Shown here: piece by piece, positions 1 to 8,655 of the stretch
Position numbering within the stretch: the first letter of the stretch is position 1
How the letters are laid out: each line of letters opens with the position of its first letter
NCBI GenBank assembly: GCA_005116955.1
Contig: SWDI01000001.1
Location: 632,446-668,251, forward strand
Length of the DNA stretch: 35,806 bases
Source: Nitrospira sp.
Lineage (GTDB): Bacteria > Nitrospirota > Nitrospiria > Nitrospirales > Nitrospiraceae
Direction of reading: 5' to 3'
Position numbers and translations under genes: made by a program
The notes under the pieces: model-generated
Told to the model about the DNA's origin: nothing
Database searches by the model: none
The model's input: the letters and a program-made list of their open reading frames with translations, nothing else

Positions 1-2295
1 TACCGTCCTGAAATAGATGGCTTGCGAGCGATTGCAGTCATTCCCGTCATCTTATTCCATGCCGGTGTCCAACTGTTTAGCGGCGGCTTTGTTGGCGTGG
101 ATATTTTCTTTGTCATCAGCGGGTACTTGATTACGACGATCATTCTTGCGGACCTTGAGGCCGGTCAGTTTTCACTCCTGAAGTTCTATGAACGACGCGC
201 ACGGCGTATTCTGCCCGCGTTGTATGTGGTCATGGCATCGTGTCTGCCCTTTGCCTGGTTGTGGCTCATGCCGAGCGATGCGAAAGCTTTTTTTAACAGT
301 GTCCTGTCGGTATTGGTGTTTGCGTCGAATATGTTCTTTTGGCGGAACACCGAATACTTCGATGCAGGCTCAGAGTTGAAACCGCTGCTTCATACGTGGA
401 GTTTGGGGGTAGAAGAGCAGTTTTATGTGCTGTTTCCCATCTTTCTGATGTTGGCCTGGCGATTAGGACGAAAGAGAATTGTAGGACTTCTGACGATCGG
501 GGCGCTCCTCAGCTTGGCGTTGTCGGTGTATGCGACCAGCACAAAACCCGTGGTGGCGTTTTTTCTGTTGCCAACCCGCGGATGGGAATTGGCCATGGGT
601 TCTCTGATCGCGTTCTACCTGGAAGGGAAGGCGCGTGATCAGTTCCCTCCGGCGCTCAATCAGGCACTCAGCTTTGTTGGGTTCGGATTGATCGCAGGAG
701 CGGCACTGACCTTTACTAAAGAGACGCCTTTCCCGGGTTTCTATGCGTTGGTACCCACCGTGGGTGCTGGTTTGATCATCGTATTTGGCTCGCCGGAAAC
801 GTTCGTTGGGCGATTATTGGCGAGTAGAGTGTTCGTCGGCGTGGGTCTTATCAGCTATAGCGCCTATTTGTGGCATCAGCCCTTGTTGTCGTTCGCTCGC
901 CATCGAAGTCTGACTGAGCCTGGTGAGATGGTGATGGCAGGCATTATCGTTCTCACATTCGGTCTCGCCTATATGACCTGGCGGTATGTGGAAACGCCGT
1001 TTCGTCGGGGGAACATCGTACCGCAAAGATTGTTGTGGAGAGTGTCGTTGGCTTCCGCGGTCCTGATCGCTGGTTCCACGGTCGGTCTGGCGTCGATTAC
1101 AGTGGAGGAGAGAAACATAGTCGATAGAGAGATGCGAGCGCAGTGGCGAAGCGGTACGTGTATGTTTGGGGTAGACCAGACCTATGAAACCCTCTTGCAG
1201 AATCACTGCGACGTGGTGCCGGGGGCATCTGCTCAGGCACGTGACGATGCGTCTCGATCCTCCAAGCGATTTGTCTTGTATGGAGACAGTCTTGCGGCTC
1301 ATTTGTATCCAGGTCTTGTGAGGGGCCTCGGTGAGGATGGAATTATCCAACTCACCGCAGGGGGGTGCAGTGCCATACGCGTAACAAAGGGGCGGCGGTG
1401 TACGGATTTCTACGACTGGTTTGTGGATGACTATGTGCCGACCAATAAGATAGATGGCATTATTGTATCGAGTAGTTGGTTGGGAGCGTATGAAAGAATC
1501 GGCGACGAAGAATTTCGGACTCGCCTCGATGCGTTGTTTGAGAAATTGAAGGGTCGTCGAGTCATCGTTTACTCTCAGCCGGCTTCATTCTTAGTCGATA
1601 TTGAACGGTATCTTTACAGGATTGAGAAAATCACGAGGGAGGTCCCCCGTACTCTCGAGCTGGAGCCGCAGAACCTGGAGGCTGTGAATACCGCGCTTTC
1701 TGAAGAGTCTGCCAAGTTTGGGTTTGAGTTCATCGATATTACACAGTTGTTCTGCAGCAGATCTCAGTGTGGGGTGGTGAAAGACGGAGTGGTGTATTTT
1801 GGGGATAGGATTCATTTAGCTCTATCAGGTTCTGTGCTCGTAGCTGAATTGACGCATGGTCTTTTGACCAGAGACTATGCAGGAGCGCCAGGACCTGGGG
1901 CGTCAGATAAATCAACGAGAGACAACACCTTGCCAAGAGAGGCGCTCATAGTTCGCAATCTGGATGGGACGATCCGCTACTGGAGTGATGGGGCCAAGAA
2001 GTTGTATGGATGGGCTCCGTACGATGTACTGGGGAAGATGTCCCATCAACTCCTTAAAACGGCGTTCCCTGTTCCGCTCAAGGTGATCGAGGAGGAGCTT
2101 GGTACGAAGGGACGATGGGACGGGCAGCTTGGCCATGTGCTTCGTGATGGATCCAGGGTCAGAGTGGTCAGCCATTGGGTGACCGAGCAATTCCCGCATT
2201 CGCAAGATACGTCGATGAAAGTGATCGAAGTCAACAGCCCGTTGAATACGAGCTCCGGGTCTTTCAGGGATGAATTAATTTCGCTGCTGTACTAA
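1..2295 (+). CDS. Acyltransferase-3/SGNH O-acyltransferase with C-terminal PAS domain (5' partial)
   Basis: The frame is open from the first base, so the true start lies outside the window. An internal TTG at 22 is not the start, because the preceding codons (YRPEIDG) belong to the conserved N-terminus. Counting from base 1, residues 1-350 are a polytopic acyltransferase-3 domain with the conserved His of FHAG (H20), FFVISGYLI, and WSLGVEEQFY. Residues about 415-620 are a periplasmic SGNH esterase-like domain with GDS (S430) and a DxxH pair (D602/H605). Proteins of this class O-acetylate surface polysaccharides: the membrane domain passes the acyl group and the SGNH domain transfers it. Residues about 640-745 look like a PAS domain (IVRNLDGTIRYWSDGAKKLYGW, then a WxGxLxHxxxDGSxVxV pattern), which is not usual in this family. 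The SGNH catalytic residues are intact. The polysaccharide target is unknown. Confidence 0.9.
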   Translation, partial: YRPEIDGLRAIAVIPVILFHAGVQLFSGGFVGVDIFFVISGYLITTIILADLEAGQFSLLKFYERRARRILPALYVVMASCLPFAWLWLMPSDAKAFFNSVLSVLVFASNMFFWRNTEYFDAGSELKPLLHTWSLGVEEQFYVLFPIFLMLAWRLGRKRIVGLLTIGALLSLALSVYATSTKPVVAFFLLPTRGWELAMGSLIAFYLEGKARDQFPPALNQALSFVGFGLIAGAALTFTKETPFPGFYALVPTVGAGLIIVFGSPETFVGRLLASRVFVGVGLISYSAYLWHQPLLSFARHRSLTEPGEMVMAGIIVLTFGLAYMTWRYVETPFRRGNIVPQRLLWRVSLASAVLIAGSTVGLASITVEERNIVDREMRAQWRSGTCMFGVDQTYETLLQNHCDVVPGASAQARDDASRSSKRFVLYGDSLAAHLYPGLVRGLGEDGIIQLTAGGCSAIRVTKGRRCTDFYDWFVDDYVPTNKIDGIIVSSSWLGAYERIGDEEFRTRLDALFEKLKGRRVIVYSQPASFLVDIERYLYRIEKITREVPRTLELEPQNLEAVNTALSEESAKFGFEFIDITQLFCSRSQCGVVKDGVVYFGDRIHLALSGSVLVAELTHGLLTRDYAGAPGPGASDKSTRDNTLPREALIVRNLDGTIRYWSDGAKKLYGWAPYDVLGKMSHQLLKTAFPVPLKVIEEELGTKGRWDGQLGHVLRDGSRVRVVSHWVTEQFPHSQDTSMKVIEVNSPLNTSSGSFRDELISLLY

Positions 2296-2382
2296 CCAAG
2301 ATGTGTCAACCGCCAGCCAGCCTGTCCGTCGGCTTCTTGATTATCGATTGATTGCAAGCCGAGATAGCTCTATTCTGCGCGC

Positions 2383-3831
2383 GTGGTCTTCTGGTTCGTC
2401 ATCCTCTATCTTCTCCTGTCTGTGGGCATCGGCCTGTTCGCTGCGACACGTGTGCGGAACTCGAAAGATTTTGCAGTCGCGGGAAGAAGCTTGCCGCTGC
2501 CCGTTGTCACGGCGACGGTGTTTGCGACGTGGTTCGGCGCTGAAGCCGTCTTAGGCATCTCGGCAACCTTCGTCAAAGATGGGCTCCGTGGAGTGGTTGC
2601 CGATCCGTTCGGGTCCAGCATGTGTCTGATACTCGCCGGACTATTTTTTGCCCCACGGTTGTATCGACTGAACATATTGACAGTCGGTGATTACTATCGA
2701 TTGCGCTATGACCGGACCGTCGAAGTGCTGTGCACGCTCTGTATCGTGGCATCCTATCTAGGATGGGTAGCGGCTCAATTCAAAGTGCTGGGGTTAGTGC
2801 TCAACGTCGTGACGGATGGCGCCATCAGCCAGTCGGTGGGTATCGTGCTCGGAGCGGCCATTGTTTTGACCTATACGACATTCGGCGGCATGTTATCTGT
2901 GGCGATTCTAGATTTTGTCCAGATCTCAGTCATCATGGGGGGACTGTTATACATCGCATCACTTGTGAGTGATCTCGCGGGTGGAGTAGGGACGGTCATC
3001 GAGCAGGCGGCGGCAGCCGGTAAATTGGAATTGTTTCCTCCCGCGACATTCGCCGCGTGGCTTCCCTTCATCGGCGCGTGGATGACCATGATGCTCGGGT
3101 CTATTCCCCAACAAGATGTGTTTCAACGGATCACCTCAGCGAAGAATGAACGAACTGCCGTTCGTGGTGCGCTGTTGGGCGCGGTGCTCTATTTCAGTTT
3201 CTGTTTTGTTCCAATGTTTCTTGCCTACGCGGCGACATTGATCGACCCGGCGAAGTTCGGCCTCCTGCTGGAGCAAGATTCACAGTTGATTTTGCCGACA
3301 CTGATCTTGGAGCACACACCGATCGCCGCGCAGATCATTTTCTTTGGCGCCGTACTCTCCGCAGTCATGAGCTGCTCTAGTGCGACACTCCTCGCGCCGT
3401 CGGTGGCACTGAGTGAGAACGTTGTCAAGCCGCTCTTGTCCAACCTCAATGATTCGGAATTCCTCCGACTCATGCGCGTTGTATTAATCAGTTTTGCATC
3501 GGTCGTGCTCATCATCGCCCTGTGGTCAGATGCTACCATCTATAAGCTAGTTGTGAGTACCTACAAGGTCACGTTGGTGGCGGCGTTCATCCCATTATTC
3601 GCCGGATTGTATTGGAAACGCGCGACGACACAGGGTGCGCTGTGGGCCATTGTCGCCGGGCTCACAAGTTGGCTGGCCTTGGAATTCGTCAGTCAGCCGA
3701 CTGACGTTTGGCCTCCGCAGCTCGTCGGATTTGCGATGGCGGGACTCGGCATGCTTGCGGGGTCTTTGTGGCCTAACCAGAGGTGTGAACCCCAGAGACC
3801 TATGGAGAGAGTCAAGGCCCGGCTAGGATAA
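2383..3831 (+). CDS. Sodium:solute symporter (SSS family)
   Basis: This is a 482-residue, almost wholly hydrophobic protein. It has the SSS-family N-terminal pattern: a first helix, then RNSKDFAVAGRSLP, then ATWFGAEAVLG. Further in, the GSIPQQDVFQRITSAKNE motif follows the mid-protein helices. The family cotransports Na+ with organic solutes such as proline, pantothenate or acetate across the inner membrane. The substrate cannot be named from the sequence. The start is GTG 2383: the frame is closed by a TAG at 2365 and no other start codon lies between. I see no strong ribosome binding site. It starts 88 bases after the acyltransferase gene on the same strand, and no terminator is evident between them. 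About 13 membrane spans are expected for the family. Family confidence is high. Confidence 0.88.
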   Translation: MVFWFVILYLLLSVGIGLFAATRVRNSKDFAVAGRSLPLPVVTATVFATWFGAEAVLGISATFVKDGLRGVVADPFGSSMCLILAGLFFAPRLYRLNILTVGDYYRLRYDRTVEVLCTLCIVASYLGWVAAQFKVLGLVLNVVTDGAISQSVGIVLGAAIVLTYTTFGGMLSVAILDFVQISVIMGGLLYIASLVSDLAGGVGTVIEQAAAAGKLELFPPATFAAWLPFIGAWMTMMLGSIPQQDVFQRITSAKNERTAVRGALLGAVLYFSFCFVPMFLAYAATLIDPAKFGLLLEQDSQLILPTLILEHTPIAAQIIFFGAVLSAVMSCSSATLLAPSVALSENVVKPLLSNLNDSEFLRLMRVVLISFASVVLIIALWSDATIYKLVVSTYKVTLVAAFIPLFAGLYWKRATTQGALWAIVAGLTSWLALEFVSQPTDVWPPQLVGFAMAGLGMLAGSLWPNQRCEPQRPMERVKARLG

Positions 3832-3881
3832 CACGCGGTCTGTTTTTGGAGCTGTTCGTTCTATTCATCTCAGTGGCCTGG

Positions 3882-4244
3882 CTAATGGTCGAGCGTAAAG
3901 CGCACGACTCGTCGAATGTCTTCCACCGTGAAGGGCTTCTGAATCACGCGTCGAGCGCCGAAGAGTTTCGCGACGTTCAGAAAGTTTTGGTCGCCGGTGG
4001 CGCCGGTCATGGCGATGACTCGAGCATCCAGAAATTCCTGTGTCAATGCGAGCGTCACTTCCATCCCATCCCGTTCCGGCATCAAAATGTCCGTGATCAC
4101 GAGATCGGCGGGTGAGTCACGATAGAGCGTCAGGCCGATGTGGCCGTTCTCGGCCTCACGAATGTGATGGCCGTCTTCTTCAAGAATATCCCGCAATAAG
4201 GCTCGGACCGGTGCGTCGTCCTCAACGATTAAGATTGAAGCCAT
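3882..4244 (-). CDS. Receiver-only response regulator
   Basis: This 120-residue protein consists of a single REC domain with no output domain. The acidic pocket is in LIVEDD (residues 5-10), the phosphoacceptor is D52 in LVITDILMP, the switch Thr is in MTG (T80) and the conserved Lys is K103 in QKPF. Single-domain regulators of this CheY/Spo0F type act through protein contacts or as phosphorelay intermediates, so its output is not visible here. It lies 66 bases downstream of the minus-strand zinc-ribbon gene and may be co-transcribed with it. No histidine kinase is adjacent; the nearest kinases in the window are around 20-23 kb and 33-35 kb. ATG 4244 is the only sensible start. Confidence 0.9.
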   Translation of the reverse strand: MASILIVEDDAPVRALLRDILEEDGHHIREAENGHIGLTLYRDSPADLVITDILMPERDGMEVTLALTQEFLDARVIAMTGATGDQNFLNVAKLFGARRVIQKPFTVEDIRRVVRFTLDH

Positions 4245-4310
4245 GTCTCACATCCTCTCAAACTTTGAATAGCAGATGGCCGTATCACATCAGCTTCCGA
4301 CTCAACGGAA

Positions 4311-4559
4311 TCAAGCTGCTCGCAGGGCGGCGGGTTGGATGTCCTCGTCGCAATCATCGGCTTCGTAATCGAGTGCACAGCTTGCGAGCACGAGCGCTGG
4401 TTGTACTTTGGCCAGACGGTGCTGCTCAATGACAGAATCGTGGACGTTCCCGCAGTTCATGCAGCGATGTGCCTTGGTCCACATATGGCCATGGGTGCCT
4501 TCGAAATCCAAGCAGTGATCCTCAATCATCAGACCTTGGCAACGGGTGCACTTCATCAT
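4311..4559 (-). CDS. Small CxxC zinc-ribbon-like protein
   Basis: This is an 82-residue protein. Two CxxC pairs (C4/C7 and C33/C36) are spaced 25 residues apart, with His residues between them, which fits a treble-clef or zinc-ribbon metal site. The C-terminal part is acidic and has no recognisable domain. The frame stays open upstream to 4685. I place the start at the ATG pair 4557-4559/4554-4556 because AGGAG lies just upstream and the CxxC fold begins immediately after it; the longer version would add an unstructured leader. The gene precedes a receiver-only regulator on the same strand. I do not recognise a named family. A nucleic-acid- or protein-binding role is possible but unproven. 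Confidence 0.65.
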   Translation of the reverse strand: MMKCTRCQGLMIEDHCLDFEGTHGHMWTKAHRCMNCGNVHDSVIEQHRLAKVQPALVLASCALDYEADDCDEDIQPAALRAA

Positions 4560-4956
4560 GATGAGCTCCTGGTTAGATATTGTGGAACGCATGCCTGTGA
4601 AGAGAAAGGTACCGTAATCCACGGGAATGAGTAGACTCGGATGGGGTAACTCGGAAGGTGGGCGTTGTGAGACGAATAGTCGCAAGACCGCTTACTTGTC
4701 AAAGCCTTAGGGGCTAGGGATCTCGATGCTTCCTAAGCCAGACCGTAACGATTTTCTGGGAAAGGTGACATCCATAGTAGAGATCAGTGAAAGCTTGCCG
4801 TGCCGGTCGTTGCTGCCCCTGTAGCTGGTTCCTCAATAGATAAACGCGGTTCAGCTCCATTCTCTTCGGTTCAGTCAAGTTCACCCGAAACTCAGCCGAT
4901 ATCATCACTGGATAACCATAGAAAAAGAGATAGATGTCCGCTGGGCAGGAATCACT

Positions 4957-6519
4957 ATGCTTCCACAAGCAGTGCGCATTGGGGCGGGTCGTACCGTGAG
5001 ATGGGCTGCCATGGCATTGGTGGCTCTGTTCTCACTGAGCGGGTGCCTTGTCAAACCCCATGCATTGAACAAGGAAGACGTGAAGGCGCGAGTGGTGAAA
5101 GATTTTCAAGCGATTTCCTCAATTGAAGAACCAATAGTGGGGCCGATCAATCTCTATGAGGCGGTCGCACGGGCGTTAAAGTATAACTTGGACGCAAAAG
5201 TCAAAACCATACAAGTGCAGCTAGCGCATCAGCAACTCAATATTGCGCACTATTCCTTGCTCCCTCATGTCTCGGCCAACGCCGGCTTCGATGGCCGCAA
5301 TAACTTCGCCGGCGGTGTCGGACAATCGATCATCACCGGGCGTCAGGCGATTGAGCCGTTCACTTCTTCCGAAAAGAATGTGACGTCGGGGAATCTTGCC
5401 CTGAGTTGGGACGTGCTGGATTTCGGCTTGTCGTTTATACGCGCACAACAGGCGGCCGACAATGTGATGATTGCCGAGGAGGAAAAGCGGCGCATCGCGG
5501 TTCGGCTGGTCCAGGACGTCAGAAGTGCGTACTGGCGAGCCGTGAGCGCGGAACGGGTGCTTCCGAGGGTTCAATTTCTGAATGATTCGGTCGAGAAGGC
5601 ATTGAGGAGCACACAGCGGATCGTCGATCAGAAGCTTCAAGCGCCATTGACGCCACTCAACTATCAGCGGGATTTGCTCAATATCCAACGAGAAGTCCGG
5701 CGACTCGTTCGGGAACTGAGTACCGCGAAGACACAGCTGGCCTCAATGATGGGCTTGCCGCCTGGAACCATGTTCGATCTAGTCATTCCGCCACGGGAGA
5801 CTACTGTGCCGATGCTGAATCTCGATAGTCAGCAGATGGAGGAGCAGGCGCTCTTGCTCAGACCAGAACTCCGCGCCATCGACTACAAGAAACGGATTAA
5901 TGCCAAGGAAGTCAAAGCGGTATTCCTGGAACTATTTCCCAGCATGAAAGTCTCGTTTGGCGGGTACTACAACAGCAACAATTTCCTGCTGTACCAGAAC
6001 TGGCTGACTTATGCGGCGCAAGTGAGTTGGAATTTACTATCAGTGTTTCGCACGCCGGCCAAACTCAAAGCGATCGATGCCAACGGACAGCTGCTGGACG
6101 TCCAAAGTCTGGCTCTGAGTCTCTCGATTCTGACGGAGGTGCATGTAGGTGCGACCCAGTTCGTACTCGCCAAGCAGGAATACCAGGATGCCGGGAATTA
6201 CCAGCGGACACAGGCGGCTATTGCTGAGCACACCAAGAAATTATGGCTCACGCAACGGACGAATGATCTCACTTTGATTCGAGAACAAGCCAACGATGTC
6301 GCGGCGGATGTGCGACTGGACGCCGCACGGTCCGGGTTGGAAACGGCCTATGCGACCTTGATGGCATCCTTAGGGGAAGAAGCAGTTCCCGCCAGCATGG
6401 GGCAGCAAAGTCTCGCGGAATTAGCTGAGTCGATCAAGGGGTTTTGGGAACCCAGCGGCTTTTCGATATCGGAAACAGACAGGAGGTCGGCAGCCCATGC
6501 GATACCTGTGGCGCATTAG
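4957..6519 (+). CDS. TolC-family outer-membrane efflux/secretion channel, lipoprotein
   Basis: This is a 520-residue TolC/OprM-like protein. The N-terminus (residues 1-30) is a basic segment, a hydrophobic core and the lipobox LSGC with C30, so the mature protein should be a lipoprotein. The body has the duplicated helical pattern of the outer-membrane efflux family: NLYEAVARALKYNLDAKVK early, ALSWDVLDFGL and LDAARSGLETAYATL later. The family forms trimeric channels spanning the outer membrane and periplasm. ATG 4957 is preceded by AGGA at a good distance. The gene overlaps the next (adaptor) gene by 23 bases, which points to translational coupling and a shared machine. As first gene of the 4957-10797 block, it probably provides the outer-membrane exit for the cargo encoded downstream. 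Confidence 0.9.
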   Translation: MLPQAVRIGAGRTVRWAAMALVALFSLSGCLVKPHALNKEDVKARVVKDFQAISSIEEPIVGPINLYEAVARALKYNLDAKVKTIQVQLAHQQLNIAHYSLLPHVSANAGFDGRNNFAGGVGQSIITGRQAIEPFTSSEKNVTSGNLALSWDVLDFGLSFIRAQQAADNVMIAEEEKRRIAVRLVQDVRSAYWRAVSAERVLPRVQFLNDSVEKALRSTQRIVDQKLQAPLTPLNYQRDLLNIQREVRRLVRELSTAKTQLASMMGLPPGTMFDLVIPPRETTVPMLNLDSQQMEEQALLLRPELRAIDYKKRINAKEVKAVFLELFPSMKVSFGGYYNSNNFLLYQNWLTYAAQVSWNLLSVFRTPAKLKAIDANGQLLDVQSLALSLSILTEVHVGATQFVLAKQEYQDAGNYQRTQAAIAEHTKKLWLTQRTNDLTLIREQANDVAADVRLDAARSGLETAYATLMASLGEEAVPASMGQQSLAELAESIKGFWEPSGFSISETDRRSAAHAIPVAH

Positions 6520-7276
6520 AGGGACGGTATTGGTGCTTCTGGTTGCCATGGCCATCATTCCTTCGACGGGATGGCCGAAGGGTGAGCAAGGGGGGGCTGC
6601 ACTACGGTCCGAGCATGGCGTCGCACGAGGAATCGTCAAAGCGTCGGCCCAGGCGATCTTATATGCCCAAGTCCAGGGACGCGTCAGCATGCTTCCCTAC
6701 AAGGAAGGGCAGCGCTTCGGAAAGGGACACATGCTGGTGCAAATCGACTGCGACAAGTATCAGGCGGAACTGGCCGTCGCTCAGGCTGAACATGAGTCCA
6801 AAGACAAAGTGTACAAAAACAACCTGGAGCTCGGGAAACTCAATGCTGTGAGCAAGCTGGATCTCGAGACCTCAGCGGCCGACGCGAAAAAGGCGTCGGC
6901 ATCGGTCCGTATCGTCGAGATCAATGTGAAAGGATGCCAGATTGTCGCTCCATTTGGCGGTCGTGTCGTCAGCGTGATGGTCAATGAGCACGAGAACGTG
7001 TTCCCCAACGACAAGTTGATCAGTCTGTTGGATGACACGAGCCTCGAGATTGAGCTGGTGCTGCCATCCTCGTCATTGTCCTGGCTCAAACGGAAGTCGC
7101 CATTTAGCTTCGTGGTGGATGAGACCCGTCGTAGTTATCCGGCAAGGGTTAAAGAAATTGCGGCATCCGTGGATGCCGCCAGTCAGACTATCAAGGTCAT
7201 AGGGATCTTCGAGAAATTGCCAGCGGACGTATTGGCTGGGATGAGCGGATCCGCGCAATTTGCAGAACAACCGTAG
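6497..7276 (+). CDS. Periplasmic adaptor subunit (HlyD/RND membrane-fusion type)
   Basis: This 259-residue protein has an N-terminal signal or anchor segment (residues about 8-24). Next comes the first half of a barrel-sandwich domain (ARGIVKASAQAILYAQVQGRVS...EGQRFGKGHMLVQID), a short helical hairpin (about 80-130), the second half (KGCQIVAPFGGRVVSVMVNEHENV) and a beta-barrel domain. This is the membrane-fusion protein architecture that links an inner-membrane component to TolC. The hairpin is short, unlike the long coiled coil of classical HlyD. ATG 6497 is chosen because AGGAGG lies at 6481-6486, inside the end of the TolC gene. A run of seven G occurs at 6590-6596 near the 5' end of the gene. 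It lies 8 bases upstream of the next gene. Confidence 0.85.
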   Translation: MRYLWRIRGTVLVLLVAMAIIPSTGWPKGEQGGAALRSEHGVARGIVKASAQAILYAQVQGRVSMLPYKEGQRFGKGHMLVQIDCDKYQAELAVAQAEHESKDKVYKNNLELGKLNAVSKLDLETSAADAKKASASVRIVEINVKGCQIVAPFGGRVVSVMVNEHENVFPNDKLISLLDDTSLEIELVLPSSSLSWLKRKSPFSFVVDETRRSYPARVKEIAASVDAASQTIKVIGIFEKLPADVLAGMSGSAQFAEQP

Positions 7277-7284
7277 AGAGCAAG

Positions 7285-8652
7285 ATGGCAACGACGGCAG
7301 AACCGACCGCACAGCAAATCCCAACACTGATTCACCTGGCGGCCCTGACGCATTTGGAGGGGCAGATCCGTGCGGCAAAAAATATCCAAGAGTTGCAGTT
7401 TCTGTCCGTCAACGAGACCCGACGACTGATTCCGTATGAGCAGGCCTTTCTGTTGAGTGCGTCACACTCCTCGAACGAGGCGTGTCGTGTGCTCAACGCG
7501 GCGAGTGTGGCCGCCGTGGATCGTGATGCCCCGATGATGGTGTGGCTCGAACAGGCGGTTCGGGCGCTCTTTCAGGCTGCCGACACTAAAGAACAACCGA
7601 CCGTCATCACGGAAGAGCTGCTGCCGGAGTCACTTCGTAGTGGCTGGCGGGAGTTTGTGAAAGGCCATGTCTTTTGGTGTCCGTTGCAACATCCCGATGA
7701 AACGGTGCTTGGTGCGTGGTGGTTCGAGCGGGATTTCCCCTGGCAGGAAAACGATGTGGCCATTGTCCATCGGCTGGCCGGCAGCTATGCCTATGCCTGG
7801 AAGGCCCTCTCAAAGAAGGAGCAGAGCTGGGCGAAGACCATCAAAAAGCCAACCTGGTGGCTGGTTCCCGTTGCGCTCATCGCCGTACTCTGTCTCCCGA
7901 TCAGAATTTCAACCGTGGCCCCGGTCAAAGTGATGGCCAAAGATCCCATCATCGTGAGTGCCCCCATCGATGGGGTGATTGCCGACATGCATGTGCATCC
8001 GAACCAAACCGTGCAAGCCGGCACGGCATTATTTCGGTACGAAGACACGACGCTCCGCAATCAATTTCTGGTCGCGGAAAAGCAATTGACCGTCGCACGG
8101 GCGGAGCACAGTCAATCCATTCAAGCAGGGTTCGGCGATCCACAACGGAAGGCCGAGGTGCCGTTGAAGGAAGCAGAGGTTGATCTCCGACAAACGGAGC
8201 TGCAGTACGCGAAGGAAATGCTCGATCAGGTCCAAGTCACCGCCCCTCAAGCCGGATTGCTGCTCTATTCAGATAAGTCCGATTGGATTGGCCGGCCGGT
8301 CACCGTCGGTGAGCGGATCATGGAGATCGCCGATCCCAAACAGATCGAACTGCGTATCGATCTGCCGGTAGCCGATGCCATTGTGCTCAAAGAAGGAGCC
8401 GAGGCGTTGATCTTTCTCAACGCGCTGGCACTAGAATCGTTTCCTGCGACCGTCGTCCATGCCAGTTATCACGCTGAGGTTCTGCCAGGCGACGTCCTGG
8501 CGTACCGGGTCACGGCCCAACTTGCCACAGCGGATTCCCGTGTTCGCATTGGATGGCAAGGCACGGCCAAGGTCTATGGGGAGCAAGGGCCGCTGGCCTA
8601 TCTGCTCCTCCGTCGTCCGATCACCGCGCTTCGGCAATGGATAGGCTGGTAA
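7285..8652 (+). CDS. GAF-like/HlyD membrane adaptor protein
   Basis: This 455-residue protein has a soluble N-terminal part, residues about 15-175, that resembles a GAF domain in layout (helix LIHLAALTHLEGQIRAAKN, then sheet segments and LGAWWFERDFPWQENDVAIVHRLAGSYA). One membrane span follows at about 190-208, and then an HlyD-type periplasmic region. That region contains a biotinyl-lipoyl half (SAPIDGVIADMHVHPNQTVQAGTALFRYED), a helical hairpin, the second half (VTAPQAGLLLYSDKSDWIGRPV) and a barrel. The N-terminal part should be cytoplasmic, so the protein could carry a cytoplasmic signal across to the periplasmic assembly. The GAF assignment rests on pattern and length only. It is packed between the other adaptor and the M50 gene with spacings of 8 and 3 bases, so the genes are almost certainly one operon. 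Confidence 0.82.
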   Translation: MATTAEPTAQQIPTLIHLAALTHLEGQIRAAKNIQELQFLSVNETRRLIPYEQAFLLSASHSSNEACRVLNAASVAAVDRDAPMMVWLEQAVRALFQAADTKEQPTVITEELLPESLRSGWREFVKGHVFWCPLQHPDETVLGAWWFERDFPWQENDVAIVHRLAGSYAYAWKALSKKEQSWAKTIKKPTWWLVPVALIAVLCLPIRISTVAPVKVMAKDPIIVSAPIDGVIADMHVHPNQTVQAGTALFRYEDTTLRNQFLVAEKQLTVARAEHSQSIQAGFGDPQRKAEVPLKEAEVDLRQTELQYAKEMLDQVQVTAPQAGLLLYSDKSDWIGRPVTVGERIMEIADPKQIELRIDLPVADAIVLKEGAEALIFLNALALESFPATVVHASYHAEVLPGDVLAYRVTAQLATADSRVRIGWQGTAKVYGEQGPLAYLLLRRPITALRQWIGW

Positions 8653-8655
8653 ACC

